In this document: piece by piece, positions 4,964-5,036 of the stretch | How positions within the stretch are numbered: the stretch's first letter is position 1 | How the letters are laid out: each line of letters starts with the position of its first letter | Assembly (NCBI GenBank): GCA_026414245.1 | Contig: JAOAJJ010000093.1 | Location: 1-5,036, forward strand | DNA: 5,036 bases | Direction of reading: 5' to 3' | Source of the DNA: Candidatus Bathyarchaeota archaeon | GTDB taxonomy: Archaea > Thermoproteota > Bathyarchaeia > Bathyarchaeales > DTEX01 | Translations under genes and position numbers: made by a program | The notes under the pieces: model-generated | Told to the model about the DNA's origin: nothing | What the model saw: only the letters and a program-made list of their open reading frames with translations | The model's database searches: none

Positions 4964-5036
4964 ATGAAAAGTCTTAAATCTTTCTCGGGTTTATTGAGAT
5001 TTTGGGTTTGTTGGGTTGGAGGGTTTGTGTTGGGTA
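4964..5036 (+). CDS. Start of an unidentified ORF, cut by the window edge
   Basis: The ATG at 4964 opens 24 codons without a stop to the window edge; an in-frame TAG lies at 4952-4954. The peptide begins MKSLKSFSGLLRFW and continues hydrophobic and Gly/Val/Trp-rich, so it has a basic N-terminus followed by a hydrophobic run. This suggests a signal peptide or first membrane helix. The coding strand has no C after position 4986. A TATA-like box at 4938-4947 suits leaderless translation. A later start (TTG 4994, or TTG 5002 in another frame) is possible given the second box at 4973-4980. Too little is visible to name a family, and the ORF may not be real. Confidence 0.35.
   Translation, partial: MKSLKSFSGLLRFWVCWVGGFVLG
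4987..5036 (+). other. C-free G/T-rich stretch with four to five G-triplets
   Basis: Fifty consecutive bases contain no C. GGG tracts lie at 4987-4989, 5004-5006, 5013-5015, 5021-5023 and 5032-5034, the last four separated by loops of 6, 5 and 8 bases. This meets a relaxed G-quadruplex pattern on the plus strand. It overlaps the start of the partial ORF, so it may simply reflect codons for Phe, Leu, Val, Trp and Gly. Confidence 0.45.

Overview
The window comes from an archaeon. The first gene is class-1 peptide chain release factor aRF1, of the archaeal/eukaryotic type. Promoters look archaeal, with TATA-like CTTTAAA or TTTATAT boxes roughly 25 nt before short or absent leaders, and a predicted membrane protein resembles the archaeosortase family. 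Frequent AGG/AGA (Arg) and ATA (Ile) codons, TTG starts and an archaeal-style endonuclease III fit a thermophilic or TACK-type lineage. A Bathyarchaeia-like host is possible, but the sequence alone does not settle it.

Layout. Positions 1-945 (minus) hold aRF1, cut by the left window edge after 315 codons. A hairpin-forming gap of 73 bp separates it from a 92-residue SWIM zinc-finger protein (1019-1297, minus). A 238-bp divergent region (1298-1535) carries a promoter on each side and two inverted repeats. It leads rightward into endonuclease III (1536-2189, plus). That gene converges with a cation diffusion facilitator transporter (2221-3612, minus). The transporter has a normal six-helix HxxxD/HxxxD core but three tandem C-terminal ZT_dimer-like modules instead of one. 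Its probable transcription start sits at the centre of a 13-bp-arm inverted repeat. Upstream on the same strand is an exosortase/archaeosortase-family membrane protein (3727-4812, minus) with the Cys/Arg/His triad. The last 224 bp contain a 10-bp palindrome, a CTTTAAA box and the start of a probable leaderless plus-strand ORF (from 4964) that runs off the window in a C-free, G/T-rich stretch.

How the genes fit together. This is mostly housekeeping: translation termination, base-excision repair and metal efflux, plus one surface-protein processing enzyme. The genes do not form one pathway. The SWIM protein may share a transcript with aRF1. The transporter and archaeosortase are co-oriented but probably transcribed separately. 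No mobile element, CRISPR array, rRNA or tRNA was recognised, and no gap exceeds 300 bp. The points most worth following are the triple-module transporter with its palindromic control site and the archaeosortase with no visible substrate.
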